This document shows, one piece after another, positions 17,891 through 30,515 of a DNA stretch of 64,000 bases. The notes under the pieces were generated by a model. That model was given only the letters and a program-made list of their open reading frames with translations, was not told the DNA's origin and did not search any database. How positions within the stretch are numbered: the first letter of the stretch is position 1; each line of letters opens with the position of its first letter. The position numbers and the translations under genes are program-made. Source of the stretch: Hippopus hippopus (Eukaryota > Mollusca > Bivalvia > Cardiida > Cardiidae); the NCBI GenBank assembly GCA_946811185.2, contig OX328106.1:10396777-10460776 (forward strand), read 5' to 3'.

Positions 17891-19010
17891 CTTTTTAGGG
17901 GGTAAATTAATGAATAAAGACAATATGATAAGATTGCGGACAGTATAAAAGAATGGATAAATAGATGATTGATTTAAAGAAGATTTTATATTCGATATCA
18001 GGTGTTGTTTTGATTTTTAAAACATTTAGTACCCCTGGGCTACGTCTATTAACATACCAGTACTGGTTTCCAGGGCTTAGCGTTTCGATTCTATAGTTGT
18101 GGGGACAAAATACTTTTACGTTTGATTTTCGAAACAGATTTTGAGTCTTTGTTTGGTTTCAGAGACAGATGAGCGCATGAAACTTTTTTCTAAATGGTCG
18201 TTTAATTCAATCAATCAATCAATAAATTCGGTTAATCAAAAACTACACAACAATATTTTCATAGTTTAGATAGACTAATGTTGGACAGCATTTTTCAATT
18301 GTGACAAAATCAGTCGTCTGTATTTTCAGAAATTTGGTCACGTTTCATCGAGAGAAAGTTTCGGACTGAAGGGTATAAACGGGAAATCTGCAGAGCTTTT
18401 GTCATTAGTAGTTTCTTACCGACAACTAAATATTTGAAAGGAAGCCCTCATCCATCGGCACCGACGGACATATTCTGAGCCGGTCCACAAAATCGGATCC
18501 TTTGTTATATTTATTTGTGTAATTTAATTTCAGTTCTTTGCCAGCAGAAAATGGAAAAAGTTCAAGACAATAATTCACTCTTTCAGGACAGCAAAACTCT
18601 ATCTTATTTGCTAACTTAATGGCAATATCAGCCTGAAATTATGTCCTTGACGTAATATTTCGGCCAGGGTCAACCCATGGCACAAATGATTTAGACAATA
18701 CTGTACACGTTCTATAACTTTCCATGCTGTAGAAACACGTTGAAAGCCAAGAGCATTGAATGAAATTCTCTTTTTTTCGATTTTAAAGACTTAAGAACAC
18801 ATAAGTACAAAGAATGACAATGCCATTTTCCTTGCGTTCTTTTCAGCCGATATCTTTTTGAACCGAAAGACCAACACAACATTCTCCTATCAGAGCCAAT
18901 GGCTCCGATTATGAAGTTTCCTACCCGTGAGATTGGCTTTACGATTGCATAGTGACTCACCCGTTATTTGAACGCCAAATTGTTACTTTCTTACTGCATG
19001 TAACCGTCCA
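17891..19010. other. Unassigned host sequence
   Basis: About 1.1 kb with no recognised gene. A short CAAT tandem run lies at about 18206-18225. The open frames here are short and lack features of genes. Confidence 0.4.
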
Positions 19011-20852
19011 GGGCCCGGTCTCACTAAAAAGCTTAAGTCTCTTATTTTGCTCATATCCACTGACGGACTCATTTTCGGACTTAATTTGAGTTCATTTTGA
19101 GAGATAATATAAACAGACTGTTGTAACATTCTCAAATCCTAACACAACACATCAGACTCAACTCAGCAAAATAATGGACTTGAGTCTCTTAACTAAGTTA
19201 TGTACGGAGCCCGGTAGGTGTCATGCTCTACACATTTTTTATTTCGAAATAACGAAATCCTAAATCGCTCAAACGAAATACTATTTCGAGAAAACGAAAT
19301 ACTATTTCGAGAAAACGAAATACTAAATCGTTAAAACGAAATACTATTTCGAGAAAACGAAATACTATTTCGAGAAAACGAAATAATAAATCGTTAAAAC
19401 GAAATGCTATTTCGAGAAAACGAAATACTATTTCGAGAAAACGAAATACTAAATCGTTAAAACGAAATGCTATTTCGAGAAAACGAAATACTATTTCGAG
19501 AAAACGAAATACTATTTCGAGAAAACGAACTACTAAATCGTTAAAATGAAATGCTATTTCGAGAAAACGAATTACTATTTCGAGAAAACGAAATAGGTAC
19601 GTTCGGAACACTTGGTTGTCATCGTATACAGACTGTGTAGTCGCGGGCTTTTTCGTCCATGGGCTTGTTCGTCCCAACTGGTTTCTCGTCGGTCCGGGCT
19701 TGTTAGCCCCAAGTTATGCACCTAAGAACCAAAGATGTTAATAATACACACTTCACTGATTTTGATAGGTTTATATAAATAGATGTTGACTGCACATAAT
19801 CCCCGATCATTTTACTCAACATAATATATAAATCTGTGCAAAAATATTCTTCCCCATCATTACGCTTAGAGATGAAATCAAAGTACAGAAAAATATTTAT
19901 GGATATGGACATGAATTTTCAATTTATAGTGTATTGTAGGACGGTAAGCCGTAGGAAAGAGGCGCTGCAGTACTGGCTACCGCGATATAACTGCAATATT
20001 GCTGAGAACGGCTTTGAGCAACAAAATCAAACAAACGAACTCTGTATTCCTTAACACAGTACTTTTTACGAATAACATGGTACAACGAACCCATAGTAAA
20101 TGTTATTTTGCCAACAAAAGGCAATTAACATGCCAGTGTGTCTTGAAGAATAGAGGATAGTTCAATAAACGACCAAGAGAAAGTTTTATTTAAAGTACTT
20201 TTATATGTAAAATAACAACTCATTTTAGAAGGCACATAGCACTATACATTCAAACACGATCGATAAGAAAGTGTGGGACGAACAAGCCCAGGCGGATAAG
20301 CCCGAGGACGAACAAGCCCAGGGACGAACTGGTTTTGGGACGAAAGAGCCCGGAGTCACTCATCTCACATGGCCATGCCGGACGATAACAGCCAAGTGTT
20401 CCGAACATACCTATTTCGTTTTCTCGAAATAGCGTTTCGTTTTATCGAAATAGCATTTCGTTTTAACGATTTAGTATTTCTTTTTCTCGAAATAGTATTT
20501 CGTTTAATCGAAATAGCATTTCGTTTTAACGATTTAGTATTTCGTTTTCTCGAAATAGCATTTCGTTTTAACGATTTAGTATTTCATTTTCTCGAAATAG
20601 CATTTCGTTTTAACGATTTAGTATTTCGTTATTTCGAAATAAAAAATGTGTAGAGCATGACACCTACCGGGCTCCGTAGTTATGTCTGTTTTCTTTGCTG
20701 ATTTGTTTTTCAACCCTGGTTTTTAGAACCTTCCTAAAGGCTTTGATTGTTAGTGACATGCGTCTCGAATAAAAATTCAACTTAAGTCGGAATATGAGTC
20801 AGGGGATTTGAGCAAAGTAGGAGACCTAAGTTTTTTTTGTGAAACCAAGCCC
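19011..20852. mobile_element. MITE with about 74-bp inverted ends, split by a foldback element
   Basis: The left end (GGGCCCGGTCTCACTAAAAA, then TTAAGTCTC and TTTTGCTCATATCC) is matched in reverse at the right (GGAGACCTAAGTTTTTTTTG, then GTGAAACCAAGCCC). The two halves flank the foldback element at 19204-20677, so this MITE was there first. Confidence 0.6.
19196..20685. mobile_element. Foldback transposon with 8-bp target duplication and minisatellite arms
   Basis: The element proper is 19204-20677. Its ends are inverted copies (ACGGAGCCCGGTAGGTGTCA at the left, its complement at the right), and identical AGTTATGT octamers flank it (19196-19203 and 20678-20685). Each arm carries an array built of CGAAATA, CGAGAAAA and AATCGTTAAAACGAAAT units (about 19235-19600, and inverted at 20408-20640). 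Inside the arms are inverted segments with repeated GGACGAACAAGCCC. The centre (about 19690-20260) has no transposase. An 8-bp duplication is typical of hAT-type transposition, so it is probably non-autonomous. Confidence 0.8.
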
Positions 20853-21533
20853 AGTTTCCAGGGAAAAGCATAATTATTTTGTATTTATCGGCGATTAACA
20901 AAAAAAAAAAATCCTCAGCAAACAATCTAAATAGATCTCTCGGAAAAAAATACTCTCCCTATGTCTGTTTATATTCATGATAAAAATGACTTTTTTTTCT
21001 CAGGTGTCTTATTCTGCAATATCTGTCAGAATTTTTTTACTTCAAAGGAATGCCATCTTTCTTCGACAAAAAAATTAAAATGTTGTAATTCTGAAAGTGC
21101 ATTTAAAACATTTACTCTTTCGTCATCCTATCCTTGGTTTACTGAGCGTGATTCAATGCACTTTTGAGTACAGTGTAGATCTAGATCAGACTGCACAGAT
21201 CTGCTGTCAGATATTAACCTACACCGTCCGGTTCGTTGAGATTTTTCCTGGCTAAGAAAAAAATTGAAATCGAAATATTTAAGCTTTTGCTAGTGGCTAG
21301 AAACCCCCTTATCAATTTACTCAGCAGTTGAAGGGTTACAACGTCAATTGTATGTTTTTTTTAGAAACAGGTAATATTTCACAGTAAATTTTATGAACTT
21401 TGACAGGAATGACGTACAGTAATGTACTTTCAAAATGTCCGTACTTTGAAGGTTCTAGTAACCACTTCCTATGTCGTATTACAAGTGGGCTGTCTGGCTT
21501 TCCCTTAACCTTGCTTGTCTGTTGGTTCATAGA
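20853..21533. other. Unassigned host sequence with a family C MITE fragment
   Basis: A short A-run lies near 20900. At about 21175-21235 the phrase GATCAGACTGCACAGATCTG followed by CACCGTCCG marks a degraded family C MITE. No gene is supported. Confidence 0.45.
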
Positions 21534-21748
21534 TGAGCCATGCTCTGGGAAAAGGGGACTTATTGCAAATCTATGATGCATAATACCAAGCAAGTCATCA
21601 CATAATTATGGATCCATAAATTATATTCTAGAATTTACAAAAAGCAAAATGTTTCGACCCGTGTCAGCCTGCGCGGACTGCGCAGGCTGACATGGATCGA
21701 TACTTTTTGTAGATGTATTAAATCCCCTTTTCACAGAGCGTGGCTCAA
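21534..21748. mobile_element. MITE family B copy 1
   Basis: Family B is about 215-270 bp long with inverted ends GAGCCATGCTCTGxxAAAAGG and CAGAGCxTGGCTC. Near one end is a short hairpin, here CAGCCTGCGCGGACTGCGCAGGCTG, and the middle reads TGGATCCATAAxTTATG. The copy is in reverse orientation relative to those at 40-41 kb. Confidence 0.75.
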
Positions 21749-21764
21749 TCGTATCTTTCTTACA

Positions 21765-21972
21765 CTTTACCAAACGATAAAATCTGAAACCAGTCCAAAT
21801 TGAAAGCGTTTGTAGCCCGCTCAGATGATGGGAATTGTCTAAGTAAGGACAGAAAACATTGTGGGAAAAGGAGAAAATGCTGGTTACTAGCATGTTCTCC
21901 TTTTCCCACAATGTTTTAAAGACCTTCATCCCGAGGGTCGTGTAAACTCGGGGATTGCTCGGTAAAGGTTTA
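21765..21972. mobile_element. Hairpin MITE family A copy
   Basis: The copy is nearly complete. The central hairpin (about 21852-21916) pairs CATTGTGGGAAAAGGAGAA with its complement around GGTTACTAGC. The ends are CTTTACCAAACGATAAAA and CTCGGTAAAGGTTTA. Confidence 0.75.
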
Positions 21973-22061
21973 ACGCTACTTAAAGAATATTTAAGCCAGC
22001 GGGTATGGCGATAGCTTGATAAGATTTCTAACGTCTTAGTTACAGAGCTGTGGAGAGCTGC

Positions 22062-22406
22062 TTAAAGTCCCAATAACTGCCAAAAGTAAACAAAGCGGGT
22101 GTTTGAATGCATTTGAATTTAAATCATACTTTTTATAAGTATGGCAATTATTCTGAAGATAACAATCTGTTATCGTACGGTCGGAATTTTAAAATCAGGT
22201 AAAAAGTAAACAAAAGACAGACCAACCTGGCAACTTTTGACCTTCTTTTAAAATTCACTTTTTCTGCCAGCGACTAACACTTCGACTGGCTGTCCAATAA
22301 CAGATTGTCACCTTCACAATAATTTCCATAATTTTAACGGTATAATTTAAATTTAAATAAATTTCATAGCCGCTTTGTTTACTTTTGTCATCTACTGGGA
22401 CTTTAA
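22062..22406. mobile_element. Long-TIR MITE flanked by TTAA
   Basis: About 110-bp inverted arms (TTAAAGTCCCAATAACTGCC at the left, complement of a close variant at the right) share AAAGTAAACAAAGCGG and GACAATCTGTTAT in opposite orientation. Both ends sit in TTAA, which could be a target duplication of piggyBac type or part of the repeat. Confidence 0.6.
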
Positions 22407-23037
22407 CTTTTCCTTTCGAAAACTTGCGTATGAATACAGAAAAGGGTTATTGCTTTATCATTCTATTAATAGCATTTATTGTCTTATTATGAATCAATAA
22501 AAATCTGTAACATTCAGTGATAAGAGATCAAATGAAACCGTCATAAAATAACCTTTACATCATCTAAACGTCGATTTATGCCCTTTTTGTAGAGGGTACA
22601 ACTTGGAAAGCTTTAGAAGACAAGCACAGGGTAAGATACCAATGTAAATAATGTGTGGTCTGATCTTATTTTTTCCACCGTCCAATACCATCTTCAATAA
22701 CTTTACAAAAAGGACGTACAAAACTGCAAGTGAGCGTTTTCTTTATTTCACACAGGCTCGAAATGTTGAGTGTCATCCTGGGGATGCCTTAAAGATTAAA
22801 AAAGAATATATCTGTAAATGGTGTAGTGGTATGATTTTCATTGTTCTTCAATTCTAAAGTTTAATTCCTGATTATAAAATATGTAAAAAACTTTACTTTT
22901 TTAAGAAAGAGAAAACAAAAGATGAAAATACACACAAAATTGTAAGAATGGAGAGAAATAAAAGACTAACATTCCTTTTAGATAACAAGCCATCGTTGTT
23001 TCCCATATATAACCATAAATAACGAAGGTGATTTAAG
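22407..23037. other. Unassigned host sequence
   Basis: About 630 bp, AT-rich. An open frame at 22651-22857 carries no domain. Nothing else is seen. Confidence 0.4.
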
Positions 23038-23238
23038 GCTTTACCAAACGACAAAATTTTAGACTAGTCCAAATTCAAAGCATTTGCAGACGAAAAAATA
23101 AACTTGACTCAAAAAATGAAATTTGTTCGCGGGAGTTTGGAAAACATTGGCAGCATTTTCTCCTTTCCCCACAATGTTTTCAAAAATGTTGTTTTCTGCA
23201 TGGTCATTAAATCAAGGGATTTTGTGGTAAAGCATTAA
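23038..23238. mobile_element. Hairpin MITE family A copy, centre shortened
   Basis: Ends are intact, but part of the left hairpin arm is missing: GAAAACATTGG runs straight into CAGCATTTTCTCC, so the palindrome is reduced. Confidence 0.7.
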
Positions 23239-25150
23239 GTCGTCTGCAATAAGTGAGATTAAAAGAAACAAAATGGGAACAAAAAGTGTTTTTGCATGAT
23301 CGAATTCGTTTCGTTCACTTTCACATCATTTTTAATACGTATTTTTTGTCAAGAGTTTTAGTTCAATAATTCCCAATTCCCAACATGTCTGTACTGTTTT
23401 CAATCCTAGACTAGTAAATTGTATTCGTCCAGCCACTCAGTAATGTGGACATTTATCTTATGTTTCCATACTGACTACTTTCCATATAATAAAGAATATT
23501 CCGTGAATCAGTGTTGAGCACATGTCATTAGTAGTGCAGGGGTTCGTTGTTCGGTGACGTCTTGCTTGTCGCGTAGCAACAACCTTTGGCAAGGCAATGC
23601 AAAGCCCCAGTATGTATATGCTAAGGGGATACATGAATTTGTCAGTTGTGATAAACCTCAAATAATGTTGAAATCAGCGTAAAAAATCATAAGAAAACCC
23701 AAATTTATAAAATGTGCGTCTTTAATACTGTGTTATTGAATGGTACTACAGCTATCAAGTTTTAGCTTGAAACATACTGGAAAAAGTTCAACTTGCCAAT
23801 ATTTCTGAAAGCCAATATTCTTATTCTCATCTGAAATGTATAGCAAAATTGGTAAAACTTGGCATCATATTTTTGGGATCAAACTAGGGTGATGCGGCAG
23901 TATGGAAATTGAAGAAAAGTTTTGGTTCGTATACGTTTGTTTCTTTCGTGTTGAGATGGACAAATGAAGATGAAGAAAGTATATATGAGAAGCTTGAATG
24001 AAAGTTTTCGTAATCCGAGATTGAAATACAAAAATGCTTTTCTTGATTGCATACATGTACACCATCACCGAGATGCCACAATTTCCCTTTCTGCGAAGAA
24101 GTCTGCCCAAATATAAAATGACAGTCAGGGACAATCAAGGACACGTGTTACTGGACATTTGTGAAACCTCAAATGGAGCCATAGTATGGGACTCATGGTA
24201 TTTATACGAGGAACAATATGCTCTGTCAAAAGGGAGCTTAATGCATCTGCAAAAAGTGTCTAAGTAACATTCTACCTCACAATCCAGTTGGTTTTTAAGT
24301 TGGAATGCGAAGCATGCCAACTTAGATTTAGCAAAACCGGAAAATGAAAACAGAATAATTCATTCCGGGTACCCGAAGAACACAACACAAGGATATGAAT
24401 ACACCAGGGACTGGTTTTCATCTCAACTTGCCATGGACGACCCGTTTGTAATAACCGAAGATAATAATATGGGACATGTATTACTTTCGGGACAAATATG
24501 CATAAATAGCCATCGAAACCTTCGTAGACTTGTTTTTAAAAGATTCAAAAAGAAAGTAAAGACAGCGTATGAATATGTAGCTGTGCTTCAGTGTTTGCTT
24601 ATTTGGTAATCACGTGATCTTTATTTTTCAGAAAACAAGTTTCAGTTTCCAAACGGCCTAGTTTCACTTTCTAAACGGCCTTATTGCACACTTTAAGAAA
24701 ATAGTTCATATACATTTTGTCAATAATTTTGTTAAAAACGTCATTGAAGGAAGACAAAGTCTTGTGAATATTTATTAACATAAAAAACTCTTTCGATTAA
24801 AACTATTTGCATTTCATTACTTCCCTTAATATCGCGAAATCAAGTATCAACAGCGCGCATTGACTTCATTTGATAGTTGGTGGATGCACAGAATCATCTT
24901 GGGGTTAAGTAAACAGTTTTAATATCGATGAATTTTTTAATTTTGGATCACGAACAATAAATATCGAGTCGATGTATCAATCTTCGCGTGTATAAAGGTT
25001 GCAGGAATAAAGTTTTAGTTTGCGACTGGCGTGAAAATTGTGTCTCGAGAGGTCACTGTATAAAAACTAAACTGCCGATTTCAAGAGCAGTAGCGTTTAC
25101 TTGATTTCACGCGATTTATTATTACTAATTGTATTTTCTTGAAACTCGGA
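23239..25150. other. Unassigned host sequence
   Basis: About 1.9 kb without recognised genes or repeats. Open frames near 23865-24320 overlap on both strands and have no visible domain or consistent codon bias. Confidence 0.4.
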
Positions 25151-26930
25151 GTATATGTTCACTATCAAAACAGCAACCTATGCCATCAAGGGAAATAACT
25201 CCAAATGCATTTTGTAAGAATTTTGTCCCTTTTTCGATTTAGATCTTTTTCACTATCCAGCACCCACAGCCGAGCGTGGCACCAGCATGCGGCGCTCTTG
25301 TTACTGTTTAAGCCTGTACTTTCTGTCTGTCTGTCCACAGTTGACATGCAGACTGAGTCTCTATTAGTATACATCCAATTTTTAGGCAGCATAATACATG
25401 TTATAGGGGTCAGCTATAGTTGTGCTTGTTGCAGCAATAGCTCCTTGGCTTAAAACTTCAAAATCACAATTTAAGGTTTGTCAAAAATCTTGACTTGAAT
25501 GACCTTCGCAAGTCCATTTTCCCTGGAATGATCGGACCATATCTTAACAGTGTTGCACAACTGTTTATCTACATCGGATATGATTTTCATGCCCCACATC
25601 GAAAGATCGGAAGCATAATTATTGTTGTCGAGCCCGCTTGTGGTGAGTGAGACAGAGCGTTACAATGTCGTTTTGGCGTCCATCTGGAAAAAACTTAGCA
25701 TTTCCTTATCACTCCAAAATTATTCAAATTACATAGAACAATGCTCATATTTTTCATGTAGACACCTTTCGTCAATATGCACCTTATGAGGGTCATATGT
25801 CCTAGACCAGAGTCAACTTTTAACCCAGATCACGCTAAGAATGTACTTCCTGTCAATATGCATATAATGAGGGTCACAAGTCCAATGTCAATGTCAATAT
25901 TTTGATCCTTTCTTCAAAAGTTATCACAGAAACTTAACATTTAAATAAAAATGTTCATATTTGGTACGAATGTAACAGTCATGGATAGAGATCTGCTGAT
26001 GAGAAGGTCATAGTAATCTGACAAGGTCGAAGTCAAACATCAAAGCCATTCACCAGATAATTGGCTGTTACAGAGGCATTTGTTTTTCACAAAAAAAAGT
26101 CTTGTTTTGCAAAAAATATCATGGTCGAAAGTTAGCATGCATGTGCTTGAAGTTCAGGTTGTAAACTCTTCCAAAATATCACATTTTCTTTTGTTTTCCG
26201 TGTGAAAAATTGTCAGATGTCCGATCAGGTTTCTCAAAATTCCTCACTTTCAGCCATGTAATATGAAAATGTTTCACTTTGAAGCAAACTACTCTAATCA
26301 CCAACGAAGCAATCTTTCATTTCAAATAAACTGAGGTATCTATAGACCTCATGAAAACTAGGAATAACATAAGAAAGAAAGGTTTCAAAGACATCGTTAA
26401 AAAAACATAGAAAGAAACAAGTTTGTATTGCATTTACCGCATTCCAACTTAGCAGTGCTTTCAGTGCTTTAATTTAAATTGATGTTATTGATCTATAATA
26501 TTTTTATATAAGACCAAGTGTATACAAGCTCATAAAACTTCTAAATAGCTCCAATCTTAGAGTTTTGAATAATCTATCTCTGTTTTGTATCAAAGCTCTA
26601 AATGTAATAAAAGAAAAATTAAATATAATTACACAAGAAAATTAAATACCTATAAAATCATTAACTCCAGGAAAGATGTTTGTTTAGGCAGCCTCTTCCG
26701 CTTATTTCACTCATTTCATTTATTTTATTTTAGTCATTTCATTATTTTCTAATGTATTACTTTTGATAGCTACATGTATAATGTCCATGTATTGTTTGTC
26801 CATTATTTGTTTGATTGTTTGTTTGTTTGTTTACGTCTATCTTTTCCGCATGTATTTGTACATGAAATTGACGAGGAACCTCATGGTTCAAGTCAAAGAA
26901 TAAAACTATTGAATTGAATTGAATATAATT
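25151..26930. other. Repeat-rich host sequence, including probable retroelement 3' tail
   Basis: About 25165-25460 begins with AAGGGAAATAACTCCAAA, a phrase I associate with dispersed mollusc repeats. From 25780-25880 near-duplicate phrases occur (TATGAGGGTCATATGTCC and TAATGAGGGTCACAAGTCC). At 26700-26930 a T-rich stretch ends in AATAAAACTATTGAATTGAATTGAAT, which looks like the 3' end of a non-LTR retrotransposon with a short repeated tail. No coding part is retained. Confidence 0.4.
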
Positions 26931-26954
26931 ATCTGATGACTTACTAGTTACTAC

Positions 26955-27002
26955 ACATCACGGAGATGCATTAAACCCCTTATTGTCAGAGCATGGCTCA
27001 GT
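26955..27002. mobile_element. MITE family B end fragment
   Basis: Only the last 45 bp remain (CATCACGGAGATGCATTAAA followed by CAGAGCATGGCTCAG). Confidence 0.6.
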
Positions 27003-28232
27003 TGTTTTAATCAGCCCTCATCGCAATTGAGTATTCGGTGCTGCTTCAAGAGGCCATTAGTATACATACGAAATATCATATTTTATTATATACCTGAAAA
27101 ATTTTCGGCTCATATAATGCGTCGCACGCGGATAAAATATCACCCAAAAAATCCGTATCTACACACATTGAAATACGGCTCCAAATATGGTATGGTGACG
27201 AAAAGATGACGTAACTCACGCGCGGTACATGTATGTATTCATTTGCAATTTTATTGGTCAAAATTTTACCCTGTAATATTCATCCGCCATTCATGAAAAC
27301 GAAGTTACTGGCAACTACACCATTATTTGTTTTATTTTGTCTACCGTTTTCGGATAAAATGTCAATATTTCGCAATATTTTGTCGTTGAAAAGTTGAAGT
27401 TATATAATAAAAGGAATATTATGCTGTAGTGACTTTCATAGTGCTTGTATTTACTTCTCGCTGCGTGAGAAAATATTGGCATCTAAATTGCTAAATTTGC
27501 AGTCGTTGAAAACTTCGAGCCCCGGCTTACGAGCCTTAAGTAGGTCAACTCGGATGAGACAACAGTTGCCTATAAGGTAACTGTGCAAAATCCTTAACCA
27601 CCCAACCTGATCTAAAAAGAATTTTCATCGTGGTTTTTTTCTTCTCATAAAAGAAGTCAATAAGTTAGTGGTAAAAATTTCTCAGTTTATGACCTTTATT
27701 TATGACGACAAAACTTTATTTAATTTTTTACTACATGTTAATTGGTTTCGAATGATTTCTTACTACAACGAAACGTAACGTAGGCGAAAAACATGATTAA
27801 AAGTGACATTAAAAATCATAATATAATAATTAATATGAATTTTAATGGTTTGCTATCACCGTTCTTTTTTCATCTTTATGTTTGTTTTATGCCCACTGAA
27901 CATACATGTAATTCTTTAGCTTATCGTTTCTGTCATTATTCGTAAACTTGAAACAAGTTTAGTTGAATCCGCTGAAAGCGTAGACGAAGATCACACTGCA
28001 CAGGGTCCACATCTTCATTTTGAGGAATAACGTTGAACTCATGAGCGAATGTTGAATATGGCTAAGAAAATTTGTGATAATTTACAGAAATGTATAGATC
28101 CATAAGGCAGAAAAAAGTAAAAGCTTGCAAGATCGGTCCTTATTACCAAGTAAAACGTGTACATGTATCACAGTCAATTCAAAATTCTCATTATGTTTGA
28201 AAACTACAAACACTTTCTTGCGTGTAATACAT
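27003..28232. other. Unassigned host sequence
   Basis: About 1.2 kb, AT-rich, with no supported gene. Short opposing open frames at 27027-27261 overlap each other and have no domain. Confidence 0.4.
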
Positions 28233-28477
28233 ATATGAACCATGCTCTGGCAAAACGGGGCTTTATTAATTTCTGTGATGCAGTATACCAAGGAAGTCAT
28301 CACACGATTATGGATCCATAAAATCCAGTAAGTCTGCTGGTCCTTTGACATGCAGAAATTTTACGAATAGCAAAAAAGTTTCGATTCATGTCAGCTTGCG
28401 CACTTCGCGCAGGCTGACATGCGTCGATACTTTTTGCAGATGCATTAAAGCCCGTTTTCACAGAGTATGGCTCATAT
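28233..28477. mobile_element. MITE family B copy 2
   Basis: The copy is complete, with ends ATGAACCATGCTCTGG and GAGTATGGCTCATAT and the inner hairpin CAGCTTGCGCACTTCGCGCAGGCTG. It is in the same orientation as copy 1. Confidence 0.75.
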
Positions 28478-29154
28478 TTATTGGCAATTTATTTCAAGTT
28501 GTAAATGGTCCGTCTTATGCAAAAGAAAATACAAAAGAGTAAAATTAGAAGTTGTAATAAATATTTTACCTATATGGTTTTTCAGCAACCAGTTTATGAT
28601 TACATCAAAGGCAAAACAATTTCTAGTGGCTAGACGGGAGAAAGTAAAAATAGTTTTCATATTTGTAATATTGCCATTCTTGTACAGCCTACTTATTTGT
28701 TATATTTTTCCATTGATGACACATGTTGACGGAGGAGAAAACCGTTACTTCTGAATGGGAAAACGCTCGATGTAAAAAGACATAAATTGTTAGTACATGT
28801 ATATGATAGAACACGAAACCATGATTTCAAATATTTATCCAACTTCAATGACATGGATATTCATTACATGACAGAATTAATCCATTTTTATGAATATATA
28901 AACACATTACATGTCAGTAATAGTATATGAGCCACGCTCTGAGCGGAAGACTTGTAAACATCTGGGGTACATTTCACTAAACTGCGTAGATTTACGCAAT
29001 TTTTTGGGGATTGAATACACAAACATACGATTCTTGCTTCACCCAAAGTTACATGTACGAACTGGCGTAAAGTTATGCAAATATTCAGTCAAATCGTTAA
29101 GTTATGCCGTTCGATGAAACTTGTTCTCAGACTTGATGCTTGCTTACAAAAACT
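28478..29154. other. Unassigned host sequence
   Basis: No gene is supported. TATGAGCCACGCTCTGAGCG at about 28925 is a family B end remnant. Confidence 0.4.
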
Positions 29155-29462
29155 GCGTACGCAAATTTCGTGCATACCCAGGTGAAAGAAAGGTACCCCA
29201 GGTTTTGGGTCACTTGAGGGTGTGGGTTCGAGCCCCACGACTGGCAATCTAAAAAGTACTAATTGTCTTTTGGATGAGACGTTAAACCGAGGTCCCGTGT
29301 GACGATGCTTTACATCGAGCACGTTAAAGAACCAGGCGTAACTTAGGATGTTTCGTCCTGTATCTGCACTATCCCCCGTAACATAACTAACAGCCTTCAG
29401 GGGGCGTCGCCCATATGGGCAACCGGTGGCGACGATAATTAAAAATAAATTCAATCAATCAA
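29155..29462 (+). mobile_element. tRNA-derived SINE, family D, forward copy
   Basis: A Pol III B box (GGGTTCGAGCCCCA, about 29223-29236) is followed by a body containing TTGGATGAGACGTTAAACCG and GGGCGTCGCCCATATGGGC. The tail is A/T-rich with CAATCAATCAAA repeats. A second copy lies inverted at 40487-40770. The 5' border is uncertain. Confidence 0.7.
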
Positions 29463-29464
29463 AT

Positions 29465-29740
29465 CGGCCATGTTCGGTGATTATGGGGTTTAATATATCT
29501 GCAAAAGGTATCGACTCATGTCTACCTGAGCAGTCTGCGAAGGCTGACCTGGTTCGCATCGTTTTGACATTCGTTAATTTTCTGTATGTAAAAGGACCAG
29601 TCTACCTAATGATTCAGTCGGTTCTTAGACAAAATAGACAAAATAAATTTTATAGATCCATGATTTTGTGTGTCTTGCTTGCAATCATGCATCACGGATA
29701 TATTTTAAACCCCTTTTGCAGAAGCATGACTTATGGCATT
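29465..29740. mobile_element. MITE family B copy 3
   Basis: The copy abuts the SINE tail. The phrases TTTTCTGTATGTAAAAGGACCAG, TAGATCCATGATTTTG and CATCACGGATATATTTTAAA place it in the family; its first end is degraded. Confidence 0.65.
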
Positions 29741-29912
29741 TTGTTTACATATCTACAAGAACAGAACCATTGTTTTGAAATCAATCTGAAATGATACTTT
29801 TGTTTTAAACCAGATTGTGGTTACGTTGTATCACTAGTATAAAACACTTGTTTTAAACCAACAATATAATTTCAGCTTCATTTCAAAACCATTGTTTTGT
29901 TTTAATCAGTAT
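29741..29912. other. Short unassigned stretch
   Basis: Contains repeated ACCATTGTTTTGAAAT/AACCATTGTTTTGTTT-like phrases, but no gene or known repeat. Confidence 0.35.
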
Positions 29913-30087
29913 GTTAACCGTTTACCAAACGACAAAGCAAGTGTGACTCAAAAACCGAAATTTCTCTTCGGAAGATTAGAAAACATTGTAGGAAAAGGAG
30001 AAAATGCTGGTTACCAGCATTTTCTCTTTTTGCCACAATGTTTTCAAAAGCATTCTTTGTTAGGGTCGTTATGTGGTAAAGAGTAAA
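29913..30087. mobile_element. Hairpin MITE family A copy
   Basis: The central palindrome at about 29983-30049 is well preserved (AAAATGCTGGTTACCAGCATTTT at its centre). Confidence 0.75.
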
Positions 30088-30282
30088 CAGAATGCCATTT
30101 GATTGTTGTATACCCAGAGTATCATTTGGATAGTATATCCATTTTTCTCTGTAACTATTGCCTCGACCCCTTTGTCAGTTCTAGTAAATGATAACTGCTA
30201 TGCATATGTGCTGAGAGAATTAACAAAACTGAAGTTTATAAACACAAAATGAATTAGCATTCTATTAACCCGTTGACTATTA

Positions 30283-30515
30283 CATGCGAGCCCTCCTCTG
30301 TTAAAAAGGAGGTATAATGCAGGCTGACACGAGTCCAAACTTTTTGCTACTGGTCAATGTTCTGCATGTCAGATACCGATCGACCTCAAGGATTCAGTCG
30401 TTTGTTGACAAAATAGATTTTACGGATACTTAATTATGTGATAACTTGCTTGGTACGATAAATCACGGAGACGCATTATATACCCTGTTGCCAGAGTATG
30501 GATCATATAAATTAA
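30283..30515. mobile_element. MITE family B copy 4, rearranged
   Basis: The end CTCCTCTGTTAAAAAGGAGG is altered, but CAGGCTGACACGAGTCCAAA, TTCTGCATGTCAG and CACGGAGACGCATTATAT identify the family. Confidence 0.6.

Noticed and set aside
19228..19677. Plus- and minus-strand open frames with FRFLEIVFRF-type repeats
   Set aside because: They are translations of the minisatellite arms of the foldback element, not a gene.
21621..21929. Open frame across 21.6-21.9 kb
   Set aside because: It spans parts of two MITEs (families B and A) and has no independent support. Other frames inside MITEs (for example 29426-29794, 40014-40217, 40796-41014, 46447-46680) fail for the same reason.
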